Shown here piece by piece: positions 8,601 through 17,356 of a stretch of 64,000 nucleotides of DNA (the first letter of the stretch is position 1; each line of letters starts with the position of its first letter). Where the stretch lies: the NCBI RefSeq assembly GCF_002013915.1, contig NZ_MBTF01000039.1, forward strand, positions 62,001 through 126,000, given 5' to 3'. Under the pieces are notes generated by a model. That model was not told where the DNA came from and did not search any database. It saw only the letters and a list, made by a program, of their open reading frames with translations. Source of the stretch: Mucilaginibacter pedocola. GTDB taxonomy: Bacteria > Bacteroidota > Bacteroidia > Sphingobacteriales > Sphingobacteriaceae. The position numbers and the translations under genes are program-made.

Positions 8601-9936
8601 ACCTGTGCAGCGTAGGCGCACGGTTTAGTAATACAGGGTGGCCTTTTAGTACGTTTTCCAAAATGTCCCAAACTAATGGGTCTTTACGGTCAACTATCTT
8701 TTTAGCAGATTTTACGGTTTTAACCACACCACGCTCAATCATTTTGCGGATGATGAATGGTTTAAACAGCTCGGCGGCCATATCTTTTGGCAAACCGCAC
8801 TCGTGCAGTTTCAAGTTAGGGCCTACAACAATTACCGAACGTGCCGAGTAATCCACACGTTTACCCAATAAGTTCTGGCGGAAACGGCCTTGTTTACCTT
8901 TCAGGATATCCGAAAGTGATTTCAAAGCACGGTTACCTTCAGTTTTTACTGCGTTTACTTTACGTGAGTTATCGAATAACGAATCCACAGCTTCCTGCAG
9001 CATACGTTTTTCGTTACGCAAGATCACCTCAGGTGCTTTTATCTCTATCAAACGTTTTAAACGGTTGTTACGGATAATTACACGGCGGTAAAGGTCGTTC
9101 AAATCCGAAGTTGCAAAACGGCCACCTTCCAGTGGTACCAATGGGCGCAACTCAGGCGGGATAACCGGAACGATCTTAACGATCATCCACTCAGGGTGGT
9201 TCTCAATCCTCGATTGTGCATCGCGGAAAGCTTCCACTACCTGCAAACGTTTCAAAGCTTCGTTTTTACGTTGCTGCGAAGTTTCGTTTGCTGCCTGGTG
9301 GCGCAGGTTGTATGATAACTGGTCAAGGTCGAGGCGTTTCAGGAGGTCTTCCAGCGCTTCGGCACCCATCTTAGCCACAAATTTCTGCGGGTCTTTATCG
9401 TCAAGGTATTGGTTTTCCTTTGGTAAGGTATCCAATATATCCAGGTACTCTTCTTCTGTCAGGAAATCCATTTTAGATATACCGTCAGCTTCTTTAATAC
9501 CCGGTTGTATAACTACGTAACGCTCGTAGTAAATGATTAAATCAAGGCGTTTGGTTGGTAAGCCCAGCAAGTAGCCAATTTTGTTTGGCAACGAGCGGAA
9601 GTACCAAATGTGCGCAACAGGCACCACCAGGTTGATGTGGCCCATACGCTCGCGGCGCACTTTCTTTTCGGTTACTTCAACACCGCAACGGTCGCACACG
9701 ATACCTTTGTAACGTATACGTTTGTATTTACCGCAATGGCATTCGTAATCTTTTACCGGGCCAAAAATACGCTCGCAAAACAAACCATCGCGCTCGGGTT
9801 TGTAAGTACGGTAGTTAATGGTTTCCGGCTTTAAAACTTCACCGCTCGAACGCTCCAGGATAGACTCCGGAGAGGCCAGGCTGATAGTAATTGTGGTGAA
9901 ATTACTTTTGATCTTATTATCCTTTTTGTAAGACAT
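5650..9936 (-). CDS. rpoC: DNA-directed RNA polymerase subunit beta'
   Basis: The catalytic large subunit of RNA polymerase, 1428 residues, normal for Bacteroidota. The N-terminal zinc ribbon is intact (Cys66, Cys68, Cys81, Cys84), the absolutely conserved NADFDGD that holds the catalytic Mg ion is at residues 472-478, and the second zinc site is seen in [18 protein letters not shown]. The bridge-helix/trigger-loop region contains [25 protein letters not shown]. It follows rpoB with a 129-nt spacer that is itself a word-type inverted repeat. Confidence 0.99.
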   Translation of the reverse strand: [1428 protein letters not shown]

Positions 9937-9956
9937 AGTCTCCTTTGTTTTTAATG

Positions 9957-10068
9957 TTGTTGAAGAGTTGTTGTAAAAGTTAAAAGTGTTGTAAAAGTTA
10001 GAAGTGTTGTAAAGGCGGAAGCTTTAACTTCTGTAACCTTTACAACCTTTCTAACTCTTTTAACTTTA
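9957..10068. repeat. Word-type inverted repeat in the rpoB-rpoC spacer
   Basis: The repeated words GTTGTAAAAGTTAAAAG, GTTGTAAAAGTTAGAAG and GTTGTAAAGG are followed by their reverse complements TTACAACCTTTCTAAC and TCTTTTAACTTTA. In the rpoBC mRNA this would fold into one long imperfect stem between the two cistrons. It occupies nearly all of the 129-nt spacer. Confidence 0.75.
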
Positions 10069-13000
10069 TTCCAACGTGATATCCAAACCTAAGCCGCGTA
10101 ACTCGTGAACCAATACGTTGAATGATTCAGGAACCGATGGCGTTGGCAGGTTCTCACCTTTAACAATAGCTTCGTAGGTTTTGGCACGGCCAATAACATC
10201 ATCCGATTTAACGGTAAGTATCTCCTGCAGGATGTTAGATGCACCGAATGCTTCAAGTGCCCAAACCTCCATCTCACCAAAACGCTGGCCACCGAACTGT
10301 GCTTTACCACCCAACGGTTGTTGTGTAATAAGCGAGTACGGCCCGATAGAACGCGCGTGCATCTTATCGTCAACCATGTGGCCCAGTTTCAGCATGTAGA
10401 TGATACCTACAGTAGTTTGCTGATCAAAGCGGTCGCCTGTTAAACCGTTGTACAGGTACGTACGGCCCGATTCAGGTAAGCCTGCCTTGGCAATCCACTC
10501 TTCTACTTCGTGGTGGCTTGCACCATCGAAAATAGGAGTAGCGAATTTAACGCCCAGCTCTTTACCGGCCCAGCCTAATACGGTTTCGTATATCTGCCCA
10601 AGGTTCATACGCGAAGGTACGCCCAGCGGGTTCAACACGATATCTACAGGTGTACCATCTTCCAGGAACGGCATATCTTCGTCGCGTACGATACGCGCTA
10701 CGATACCTTTGTTACCGTGACGGCCCGCCATTTTATCACCCACCTTAAGCTTACGCTTTTTAGCGATGTAAACTTTGGCCATCTGAACAATGCCCGAAGG
10801 AAGCTCGTCGCCCACGCTGATCGCGAATTTATCGCGGCGGTAAGCACCCAGTTCTTCGTTTACTTTGATGTTGTAGTTATGCAGCAACAATTTAATTTGC
10901 TCATTCTTATCATCATCAGTTGTCCACTTGGTTGGGTTGATGTTTTCGTATTGTAATTCGGCCAGAATTTTCTGAGTGAATTTAACACCTTTAGCAACGT
11001 AAAGCTCTTTGTAAACGTTGTAAACACCTTGCGAAGTTTTACCGTTAACAATTTCGAACAACTTGTCTATCAAAGTATTTTTCAATTCTTTAACAGCCCT
11101 GTCGTGCTTAGCATCAAGTTTCTCAATCTGAGCTTTCTCTTCGGCCTTAGTGGTTTTCTTAGCACGGCTGAAAAGTTTGGTATCAATAACCACACCCGCA
11201 ATTGATGGCGGAGTTTTTAATGATGCATCTTTAACGTCGCCTGCTTTATCACCAAATATGGCGCGCAACAGTTTTTCTTCCGGTGAAGGGTCAGATTCGC
11301 CTTTAGGAGTGATCTTACCGATCAGGATGTCGCCTTCTTTAACCTCGGCGCCAACACGGATGATACCGTCTTCGTCCAGGTCCTTAGTTGCTTCTTCCGA
11401 AACGTTAGGGATATCCGGTGTAAGCTCTTCTTCACCACGTTTAGTATCGCGCACTTCCAGTTCAAACTCTTCTACGTGAAGCGAGGTAAAGATATCCTGA
11501 GACACAACGCGCTCAGAGATAACGATCGCATCCTCGAAGTTGTAACCTTGCCAAGGCATGAATGCCACTTTAAGGTTACGGCCCAATGCAAGCTCGCCGT
11601 TTTGTGTAGCGTAGCCTTCGCAAAGCACTTCGCCTTTGCTTACGCGCTGGCCTTTTTTCACAATCGGTTTCAGGTTGATTGTGGTGCTCTGGTTGGTTTT
11701 CTTGAACTTGGTTAAGATATAGCTCTTAGTATCGCCTTCGAACGAAACCAAACGGTCAAGTTCATCACGGTCATACTTAATTTTTATTTCGTTGGCATCA
11801 ACATACTCAACCACACCATCGCCTTCGGCGTTGATAAGGGTACGAGAGTCTTTTGCTACACGGCCTTCCAAACCGGTACCTACAATTGGCGCTTCGGGGC
11901 GCAACAGCGGTACGGCCTGGCGTTGCATGTTCGAACCCATCAGGGCACGGTTAGCATCATCATGCTCAAGGAAAGGGATCAACGATGCAGCGATAGAGGT
12001 GATCTGGTTTGGCGCAATGTCCATCAAATCTAACCTATCCGGCTCAATGATCGGGAAGTCGCCCTCGAAACGTGCTTTTACACGCGGAGTAGCAAACTCG
12101 CCATTATCGTCATAAACCGCATTTGCCTGGCCAATGGTTTTACCATCTTCATCCTCAGCAGATAAATAGATAACCGGCTCGTTAACCTGTACTTTACCTT
12201 CAACCACGCGTTTGTACGGAGTTTCGATGAAGCCTAAGTTGTTGATCTTAGCGTGTACGCAAAGCGATGAAATCAAACCAATGTTCGGGCCTTCAGGAGT
12301 TTCGATAGTACACAACCTACCGTAGTGGGTGTAGTGTACGTCGCGAACCTCGAAACCGGCACGCTCGCGTGACAGACCGCCGGGCCCAAGGGCTGACAGA
12401 CGACGCTTGTGCGTGATCTCTGCCAGTGGGTTGGTTTGGTCCATAAACTGCGATAGCTGGTTGGTACCGAAGAACGAGTTGATAACCGATGAAAGGGTAC
12501 GCGCGTTGATCAGGTCGGTTGGTGTGAACACCTCGTTATCGCGGATGTTCATACGCTCGCGGATGGTACGTGCCATACGTGCTAAACCTACGCCGAACTG
12601 AGCATAAAGCTGCTCGCCAACGGTACGCACACGACGGTTAGACAAGTGATCGATATCATCCACCTCAGCTTTTGAGTTGATGAGTTTGATCAGGTACTTA
12701 ACAATCGCAATAATATCCTGCTTGGTTAACACTTTTGTTTCGTCAGAAGTGTTAAGCTTCAGTTTACGGTTGATGCGGTAGCGGCCCACATCGCCCAGGT
12801 CATATCTTTTATCAGAGAAGAACAAACGATCGATGATACCACGAGCAGTTTCCTCATCAGGTGGTTCAGCGTTACGCAACTGGCGGTAGATGTGCTCAAC
12901 TGCTTCTTTCTCCGAGTTCGAAGTATCTTTTTGTAGAGTATTGTATATAATGGTATAATCACCGCTGGTAGAGCTGTCTTCCTTGTTCAGGATGATGGTT

Positions 13001-13869
13001 TTCACACCTGCATCAATGATCATATCTATGTGGTCGTCTTCCAATACGGTTTCGCGCTCCAGGATGATCTCGTTACGGTCGATAGATACCACTTCACCGG
13101 TATCCTCGTCCACAAAGTCTTCCACCCATTTTTTAAGCACCCTTGCAGCAAGTTTACGGCCAATGAATTTCTTCAAGCCGCTTTTGCTAACTTTAACCTC
13201 ATCGGCAAGTTCAAACAACTCTAATATATCTTTATCAGAATCGTAACCTATTGCACGAAGCAGGGTAGTAACCGGGAATTTCTTTTTACGGTCGATGTAT
13301 GCATACATCACGTTGTTAACGTCGGTAGCAAACTCAATCCACGAGCCTTTGAAAGGGATAACGCGGGCAGAGTATAATTTGGTACCGTTGGTGTGGCGGC
13401 TTTGGCCAAAGAACACACCCGGCGAACGGTGTAATTGCGATACAATTACGCGCTCGGCACCATTGATAACAAATGTACCCTTCGGCGTCATGTAAGGGAT
13501 GGTACCCAAATAAACGTCCTGCACAATGGTTTCAAAATCTTCGTGCTCTGCATCGTTACAGCTCAGGCGAAGTTTTGCTTTTAATGGTACACTGTAAGTT
13601 AAACCGCGCTCAATACACTCGCGTATATCGTAGCGTGGCGGGTCAATAAAGTAATCAAGAAACTCCAAAACGAAGATGTTCCTTGAGTCAGATATTGGAA
13701 AGTTTTCGGCAAATACTTTAAACAACCCCTCTTTGTAGCGGTTGTCTGACGTGGTTTCCAATTGAAAAAATTCCTGGAAAGATTGTAACTGTACATCCAG
13801 AAAGTCCGGGTACTCAAGTACCTTCCTGCTGGTTGCAAAGTTTACTCTTTGGTTGCTATTGTTTGCCAA
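10066..13869 (-). CDS. rpoB: DNA-directed RNA polymerase subunit beta
   Basis: The 1267-residue beta subunit forms half of the active-site cleft. Landmarks in order: GTFVINGAERVIVSQLHRSPGV in the protrusion, the rifampicin region FFGTNQLSQFMDQTNPLAEITHKRRLSALGPGGLSRERAGFEVRDVH, IETPEGPNIGLI, GYNFEDAIVISERV, GDKMAGRHGNKG, and the C-terminal GGKAQFGGQRFGEMEVWALEA. The rifampicin cluster has wild-type residues (Gln, Asp, His and Ser at the usual positions). It lies in the order rplL-rpoB-rpoC on the minus strand. Confidence 0.99.
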   Translation of the reverse strand: MANNSNQRVNFATSRKVLEYPDFLDVQLQSFQEFFQLETTSDNRYKEGLFKVFAENFPISDSRNIFVLEFLDYFIDPPRYDIRECIERGLTYSVPLKAKLRLSCNDAEHEDFETIVQDVYLGTIPYMTPKGTFVINGAERVIVSQLHRSPGVFFGQSRHTNGTKLYSARVIPFKGSWIEFATDVNNVMYAYIDRKKKFPVTTLLRAIGYDSDKDILELFELADEVKVSKSGLKKFIGRKLAARVLKKWVEDFVDEDTGEVVSIDRNEIILERETVLEDDHIDMIIDAGVKTIILNKEDSSTSGDYTIIYNTLQKDTSNSEKEAVEHIYRQLRNAEPPDEETARGIIDRLFFSDKRYDLGDVGRYRINRKLKLNTSDETKVLTKQDIIAIVKYLIKLINSKAEVDDIDHLSNRRVRTVGEQLYAQFGVGLARMARTIRERMNIRDNEVFTPTDLINARTLSSVINSFFGTNQLSQFMDQTNPLAEITHKRRLSALGPGGLSRERAGFEVRDVHYTHYGRLCTIETPEGPNIGLISSLCVHAKINNLGFIETPYKRVVEGKVQVNEPVIYLSAEDEDGKTIGQANAVYDDNGEFATPRVKARFEGDFPIIEPDRLDLMDIAPNQITSIAASLIPFLEHDDANRALMGSNMQRQAVPLLRPEAPIVGTGLEGRVAKDSRTLINAEGDGVVEYVDANEIKIKYDRDELDRLVSFEGDTKSYILTKFKKTNQSTTINLKPIVKKGQRVSKGEVLCEGYATQNGELALGRNLKVAFMPWQGYNFEDAIVISERVVSQDIFTSLHVEEFELEVRDTKRGEEELTPDIPNVSEEATKDLDEDGIIRVGAEVKEGDILIGKITPKGESDPSPEEKLLRAIFGDKAGDVKDASLKTPPSIAGVVIDTKLFSRAKKTTKAEEKAQIEKLDAKHDRAVKELKNTLIDKLFEIVNGKTSQGVYNVYKELYVAKGVKFTQKILAELQYENINPTKWTTDDDKNEQIKLLLHNYNIKVNEELGAYRRDKFAISVGDELPSGIVQMAKVYIAKKRKLKVGDKMAGRHGNKGIVARIVRDEDMPFLEDGTPVDIVLNPLGVPSRMNLGQIYETVLGWAGKELGVKFATPIFDGASHHEVEEWIAKAGLPESGRTYLYNGLTGDRFDQQTTVGIIYMLKLGHMVDDKMHARSIGPYSLITQQPLGGKAQFGGQRFGEMEVWALEAFGASNILQEILTVKSDDVIGRAKTYEAIVKGENLPTPSVPESFNVLVHELRGLGLDITLE

Positions 13870-13902
13870 GGTATTATAATTTTAGTTTATTGGACCTGTA
13901 TG

Positions 13903-13997
13903 TGATATGAGATGTAAGATCTGAGACAGGATGAAAACCCGCTTGCATTAATAACGCGATATTATCATATCTCATATCTCGCGTCTCAAATCTGAAG
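13903..13997. repeat. Word-type inverted repeat in the rplL-rpoB spacer
   Basis: GATATGAGATGTAAGATCTGAGAC on the left in variant words is answered by CATATCTCATATCTC and GCGTCTCAAATCTG on the right. The vocabulary differs from that in the neighbouring rpoB-rpoC spacer. The mRNA would carry this structure just upstream of the rpoB start. Confidence 0.7.
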
Positions 13998-14013
13998 TAT
14001 ATAAACAGCAATA

Positions 14014-14040
14014 GACCCCGACCAAAAAATGGTCGGAGTC
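14014..14040 (-). promoter_or_regulatory. Hairpin between rplL and rpoB (possible attenuator)
   Basis: 14014-14024 and 14030-14040 pair over 11 bp with a 5-nt A/T loop and one G-T pair; the stem begins 25 nt after the rplL stop. It lacks a T-tract on its 3' side, so it looks more like a partial attenuator or RNA-processing site than a full terminator. The equivalent rplL-rpoB spacer of E. coli contains both an attenuator and an RNase III site; function here is inferred by position. Confidence 0.55.
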
Positions 14041-14064
14041 TGATGCTATTTGGTATGGGTTAAA

Positions 14065-14448
14065 TTATTTAACCTCAACTACTGCGCCTGCTTCTTCTAA
14101 TTGTTTTTTCAAAGATTCAGCTTCTTCTTTAGTTACACCGGTTTTCAACTCTTTAGGAGCGCCGTCAACTAAGTCTTTAGCTTCTTTCAAGCCAAGGCCA
14201 GTAAGGTCTTTAACCAATTTAACAACTGCTAATTTAGCGCCGCCAGCTTCTTTCAAGATAACGTCGAATGCAGTTTGTACAGCAGCTTCAGCAGGAGCAT
14301 CATCGCCACCTGCAGGAGCAGCAGCAACAGCAACAGCTGCAGCAGCTGGCTCAATACCGTACTCGTCTTTTAATATTTGAGCTAACTCGTTTACTTCTTT
14401 TACTGTTAAGTTTACCAACTGTTCAGCAAACGCTTTTAAATCCGCCAT
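14065..14448 (-). CDS. rplL: 50S ribosomal protein bL12 (L7/L12)
   Basis: Multi-copy stalk protein that recruits translational GTPases. The 127-residue protein has an N-terminal dimerisation helix (KAFAEQLVNLTVKEVNELAQIL), an Ala/Pro/Gly hinge (PAAAAVAVAAAPAGGDDAPAEA), and the C-terminal factor-binding domain with KLAVVKLVKDLTGLGLKEAKDLVDGAPKELK. The length is ordinary. It follows rplJ by 61 nt and precedes rpoB. Confidence 0.98.
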   Translation of the reverse strand: MADLKAFAEQLVNLTVKEVNELAQILKDEYGIEPAAAAVAVAAAPAGGDDAPAEAAVQTAFDVILKEAGGAKLAVVKLVKDLTGLGLKEAKDLVDGAPKELKTGVTKEEAESLKKQLEEAGAVVEVK

Positions 14449-14509
14449 TTTATTTTAATTTTTTACTTAATGCTTTTTAATTTAATTCGAACTTGTAATG
14501 AGGCGTTCG

Positions 14510-15028
14510 TTAACCTCTTTCTTGTAATGTTTTTACGAGGCCTGCAATAGTAGTTCCGCCTGATTGTAGAGCAGAAAGTACGTTTTTTGCAGGTGATTGT
14601 AGTAAGCCTACTATCTCGCCGATCAACTGTTCTTTCGATTTCAGTTTCATTAAAGTATCCAGTTGGTTATCACCAATGAACACTGCTGAATCGATGTATG
14701 CTGCTTTTAAGATAGGTTTCTCGCCTTTTTTCCTTAATGCTTTGATCAACTTTGCCGGAGCAGTTGCTGATTTTGAGAAAAGGATAGAAGATGAACCTTT
14801 CAAAACATCATATATCGGGCTGAAATCGCCGCCTGCAGCTTCCATAGCTTTTTTGATCAAGCTATTTTTTGCTACCTGCATTGTGATATCAGCATCGAAA
14901 CACTGACGACGGATGTTGTTAACTTTTGCAACTGTAAGATCAGCAGTATCAGTAATATAGAAATTACCGTACTCTTTGATCTGCTCAGTAAGGGCCACTA
15001 CTAATTCGTATTTTTCTTCTTTAGTCAT
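14510..15028 (-). CDS. rplJ: 50S ribosomal protein uL10
   Basis: The stalk base protein that binds 23S rRNA and anchors L7/L12 dimers. The 172-residue protein has MTKEEKYELVVALTEQI, then ITDTADLTVAKVNNIRRQC and the loop-binding VAKNSLIKKAMEAAG, and ends in a helix (VLSALQSGGTTIAGLVKTLQERG) that receives L12. The ATG comes only 2 nt after the rplA stop codon, indicating translational coupling. Confidence 0.97.
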   Translation of the reverse strand: MTKEEKYELVVALTEQIKEYGNFYITDTADLTVAKVNNIRRQCFDADITMQVAKNSLIKKAMEAAGGDFSPIYDVLKGSSSILFSKSATAPAKLIKALRKKGEKPILKAAYIDSAVFIGDNQLDTLMKLKSKEQLIGEIVGLLQSPAKNVLSALQSGGTTIAGLVKTLQERG

Positions 15029-15030
15029 GA

Positions 15031-15729
15031 TTAGATCCCCGCTACTGATTTAGTTTCAACTGTTATACCCGGCGACATAGTTGAAGAGATGTGAATGCTC
15101 TTGAAGTATGTACCTTTTGCTGCTGATGGTTTCAATTTAGAGATAGTTTGCAATACTTCTAATGCATTCTCGTAAATTTTGTCAGCAGAGAAAGACGCTT
15201 TTCCTATTGAAGTATGGATGATACCGGTTTTGTCAACCTTGAAATCGATCTTACCACCTTTTACCTCAGTTACAGCTTTACCAACTTCTGGTGTTACTGT
15301 ACCCGATTTAGGGTTAGGCATAAGGTTACGAGGGCCCAAAATACGACCCAAACGACCTACCTTAGCCATAACGCTTGGCATAGTTATGATAATATCAACA
15401 TCAGTCCAACCGCCTTCAATTTTGGCAATATATTCGTCCAAACCTACGTAATCTGCACCTGCGTCTTTAGCTTCTTGCTCCTTATCAGGAGTACAAAGAA
15501 CTAATACACGTACAGTTTTACCGGTTCCATGAGGTAAGGTTGCAATACCACGCACCATTTGATTGGCTTTACGTGGATCAACACCTAAACGTACATCAAT
15601 ATCAACAGAAGAGTCGAATTTGGTTAAAGTTAATTCCTTTACCAAAGCCGATGCAGCTTCTAATGAGTACGATTTGTTCGCCTCAATTTTGGATAGTGCC
15701 ACTTTTTGATTTTTTGTTAATCTTGCCAC
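15031..15729 (-). CDS. rplA: 50S ribosomal protein uL1
   Basis: Two-domain L1 stalk protein involved in E-site tRNA release. The 232-residue protein shows LTKFDSSVDIDVRLGVDPRKANQMVRG, LPHGTGKTVRVLV, GADYVGLDEYIAKI, and the signature MPSVMAKVGRLGRILGPRNLMPNPKSGTV. In many bacteria L1 represses its own operon by binding a mimic of its rRNA site. The 104-nt spacer before it holds a word-type inverted repeat instead of an obvious L1-site mimic. Confidence 0.98.
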   Translation of the reverse strand: MARLTKNQKVALSKIEANKSYSLEAASALVKELTLTKFDSSVDIDVRLGVDPRKANQMVRGIATLPHGTGKTVRVLVLCTPDKEQEAKDAGADYVGLDEYIAKIEGGWTDVDIIITMPSVMAKVGRLGRILGPRNLMPNPKSGTVTPEVGKAVTEVKGGKIDFKVDKTGIIHTSIGKASFSADKIYENALEVLQTISKLKPSAAKGTYFKSIHISSTMSPGITVETKSVAGI

Positions 15730-15763
15730 TGTCTTAAACTGATTTGTATTAATTAATAATTTT

Positions 15764-15833
15764 TGAGTTCGGATTTCGGAATTGAGATTTCGGAATTAAC
15801 TCCGAAATCGAAAATCTCACATCCGACATCAAG
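15764..15833. repeat. Word-type inverted repeat in the rplK-rplA spacer
   Basis: Variants of GGATTTCGGAATTGAG on the left are mirrored by ACTCCGAAATCGAAAATCTC and CATCCGACATC on the right. It fills most of the 104-nt spacer. The same vocabulary (GGATGTCGG, CCGAAATC) reappears at 47031-47165. Confidence 0.72.
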
Positions 15834-16274
15834 TTAGTTCCAGGGAGCCGTACCTGATACGGTGATTCCCATACTGCGGGCAGTACCTGCCACCATTTTC
15901 ATGGCTGATTCTACTGTAAATGCATTCAAATCTACCATTTTATCTTTGGCGATAGTTTCAACCTGTTCCCAGTTTACGCTGGCAACTTTTTTACGGTTGG
16001 GCTCTGCCGAACCACTCTTTAAGCCTGTTGCTTCTAACAACTGGATAGCTACCGGAGGGGTTTTGATGATAAAATCGAAAGATTTGTCGACATAAACAGT
16101 AATAAGCACAGGAAGCACTTTACCAGGTTTGTCCTGGGTACGTGCATTGAACTGCTTGCAAAACTCCATAATGTTCACACCTTTTGCACCCAATGCAGGG
16201 CCAATTGGAGGAGATGGGTTTGCAGCGCCGCCCTTTACCTGAAGCTTCACCATCGCACCGACTTCTTTTGCCAT
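15834..16274 (-). CDS. rplK: 50S ribosomal protein uL11
   Basis: L11 forms the GTPase-associated centre with 23S rRNA and is needed for RelA sensing of uncharged tRNA. The 146-residue protein has the N-terminal MAKEVGAMVKLQVKGGAANPSPPIGPALG with the proline-rich loop that binds thiopeptides, GVNIMEFCKQFNART, and the C-terminal rRNA-binding domain ending TARSMGITV. First of the rplKAJL-rpoBC genes, 191 nt after nusG. Confidence 0.98.
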   Translation of the reverse strand: MAKEVGAMVKLQVKGGAANPSPPIGPALGAKGVNIMEFCKQFNARTQDKPGKVLPVLITVYVDKSFDFIIKTPPVAIQLLEATGLKSGSAEPNRKKVASVNWEQVETIAKDKMVDLNAFTVESAMKMVAGTARSMGITVSGTAPWN

Positions 16275-16334
16275 TTTACTTTGATTTAATTATAACTCAA
16301 TGTTAGTAAGTGGAAGCTAAGTAACATTTAAGAT

Positions 16335-16465
16335 TTTGTGAGTGGTTGATTTGTGAATGGTGAGTAGTTCCCTTCTTCCGCTTCAACACTCGTATGTGTA
16401 ATATTTTATTTAGTAGGGTTTGGCTTCGGCAACTATTCACTAATCAACCATTCACCAATAACCAA
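16335..16465. repeat. Word-type inverted repeat in the nusG-rplK spacer
   Basis: The left half is GTGAGTGGTTGATTTGTGAATGGTGAGTAGTT in word units, the right half AACTATTCACTAATCAACCATTCACC and AATAACCAACTAC, separated by about 65 nt. The words (GTGAATGGTGAGTGG) recur at 29301, 29484, 29757 and 45262. It separates nusG from rplK. Confidence 0.78.
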
Positions 16466-17008
16466 CTACTCTTTCTCTACCTGCATGTAATTCAATTCAA
16501 GCGGCGTACGGCGCCCGAATATCTTTACCATTACTTTCAGTTTCTTCTTCTCTTCGTTCACCTCTTCTATCACACCGCTGAAACCGTTGAAAGGGCCATC
16601 CATTACTTTTACGTTTTCGCCAACGTAGTATGGTACAGCCATAGTTTCACCTTGTGTGGTCATCTCGTCAACCTTGCCTAAAATGCGGTTAACTTCGGCC
16701 TGGCGAAGCGGGATAGCATTACCTGCTTTATCCCCAAGGAAACCAATAACGCTGTTAATGTTTTTGATAACGTGTTCCAGCTCGCCATCAAGGGCTGCCT
16801 CCATTAAAACATAACCGGGAAAATAATTGCGTTCTTTCGCAATTTTCTTCCCGTCGCGCATTTGATAATATTTTTCAGTTGGGATCAATACCTGCGGTAC
16901 AAGGTGCGTAATGCCCAAACGGCTAACTTCGGCATCAATATATTGCTTTACCTTTTTTTCTTTACCGCTGATAGCCCTAACTACGTACCACTTTAATTGA
17001 TCGCTCAT
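16466..17008 (-). CDS. nusG: Transcription termination/antitermination factor NusG
   Basis: NusG binds RNA polymerase and couples it to ribosomes or Rho. The 180-residue protein has the NGN domain (KWYVVRAISGKEKKVKQYID through FPGYVLMEAALDGE and VIGFLGDKAGNAIPL) and a C-terminal KOW motif (GENVKVMDGPFNGFSGVIEEVNEEKKKLKVMVKIFGRRTPLEL). It follows secE by 16 nt on the minus strand, the classic secE-nusG pair. Confidence 0.98.
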   Translation of the reverse strand: MSDQLKWYVVRAISGKEKKVKQYIDAEVSRLGITHLVPQVLIPTEKYYQMRDGKKIAKERNYFPGYVLMEAALDGELEHVIKNINSVIGFLGDKAGNAIPLRQAEVNRILGKVDEMTTQGETMAVPYYVGENVKVMDGPFNGFSGVIEEVNEEKKKLKVMVKIFGRRTPLELNYMQVEKE

Positions 17009-17024
17009 CTATACAATAAAATTA

Positions 17025-17219
17025 TTAGGCTAACGATGTATAAAAAAAGTTTGACAGGTAACCGATTATCTGGTCCATACCGAAGATAACCATTGCTATA
17101 ATAATAGCAGCTACCAGTACCAATACCGCGCTGCTTTGCAGTTCGCGCCAGGTTGGCCAAGTTACTTTCTCGGTCAACTCAATGTATGATTCTTTTATGT
17201 ATTCAGCTACGCCAGCCAT
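17025..17219 (-). CDS. secE: Preprotein translocase subunit SecE
   Basis: A short, single-membrane-span SecE of 64 residues, typical for bacteria outside the enterics. The amphipathic cytosolic helix (EYIKESYIELTEKVTWPTWRELQSSAVLV) precedes the transmembrane helix (VLVAAIIIAMVIFGMDQIIGYLSNFF). The WPTWREL segment is the conserved cytosolic motif. It is preceded by tRNA-Trp and followed by nusG. Confidence 0.96.
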   Translation of the reverse strand: MAGVAEYIKESYIELTEKVTWPTWRELQSSAVLVLVAAIIIAMVIFGMDQIIGYLSNFFYTSLA

Positions 17220-17237
17220 ATCTAATTAATACTTAAG

Positions 17238-17308
17238 CACGGGAACAAGGATTCGAACCCTGATCAAAGGTTTTGGAGACCTCTATTCTACCGTTGAACT
17301 ATTCCCGT
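17238..17308 (-). tRNA. tRNA-Trp (CCA anticodon)
   Basis: A 71-nt cloverleaf: the acceptor stem ACGGGAA pairs with TTCCCGT, the D-stem is GTTC/GAAT, the anticodon loop reads CTCCAAA with anticodon CCA, and the T-loop is GGTTCGAATCC. The discriminator is G, as usual for Trp. The 3' CCA is not encoded. It lies 18 nt upstream of the secE start. Confidence 0.95.
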
Positions 17309-17356
17309 GTATAATAAATCTCCTTGCGGAAATTTGTTGTTACTTATATTGTGAAT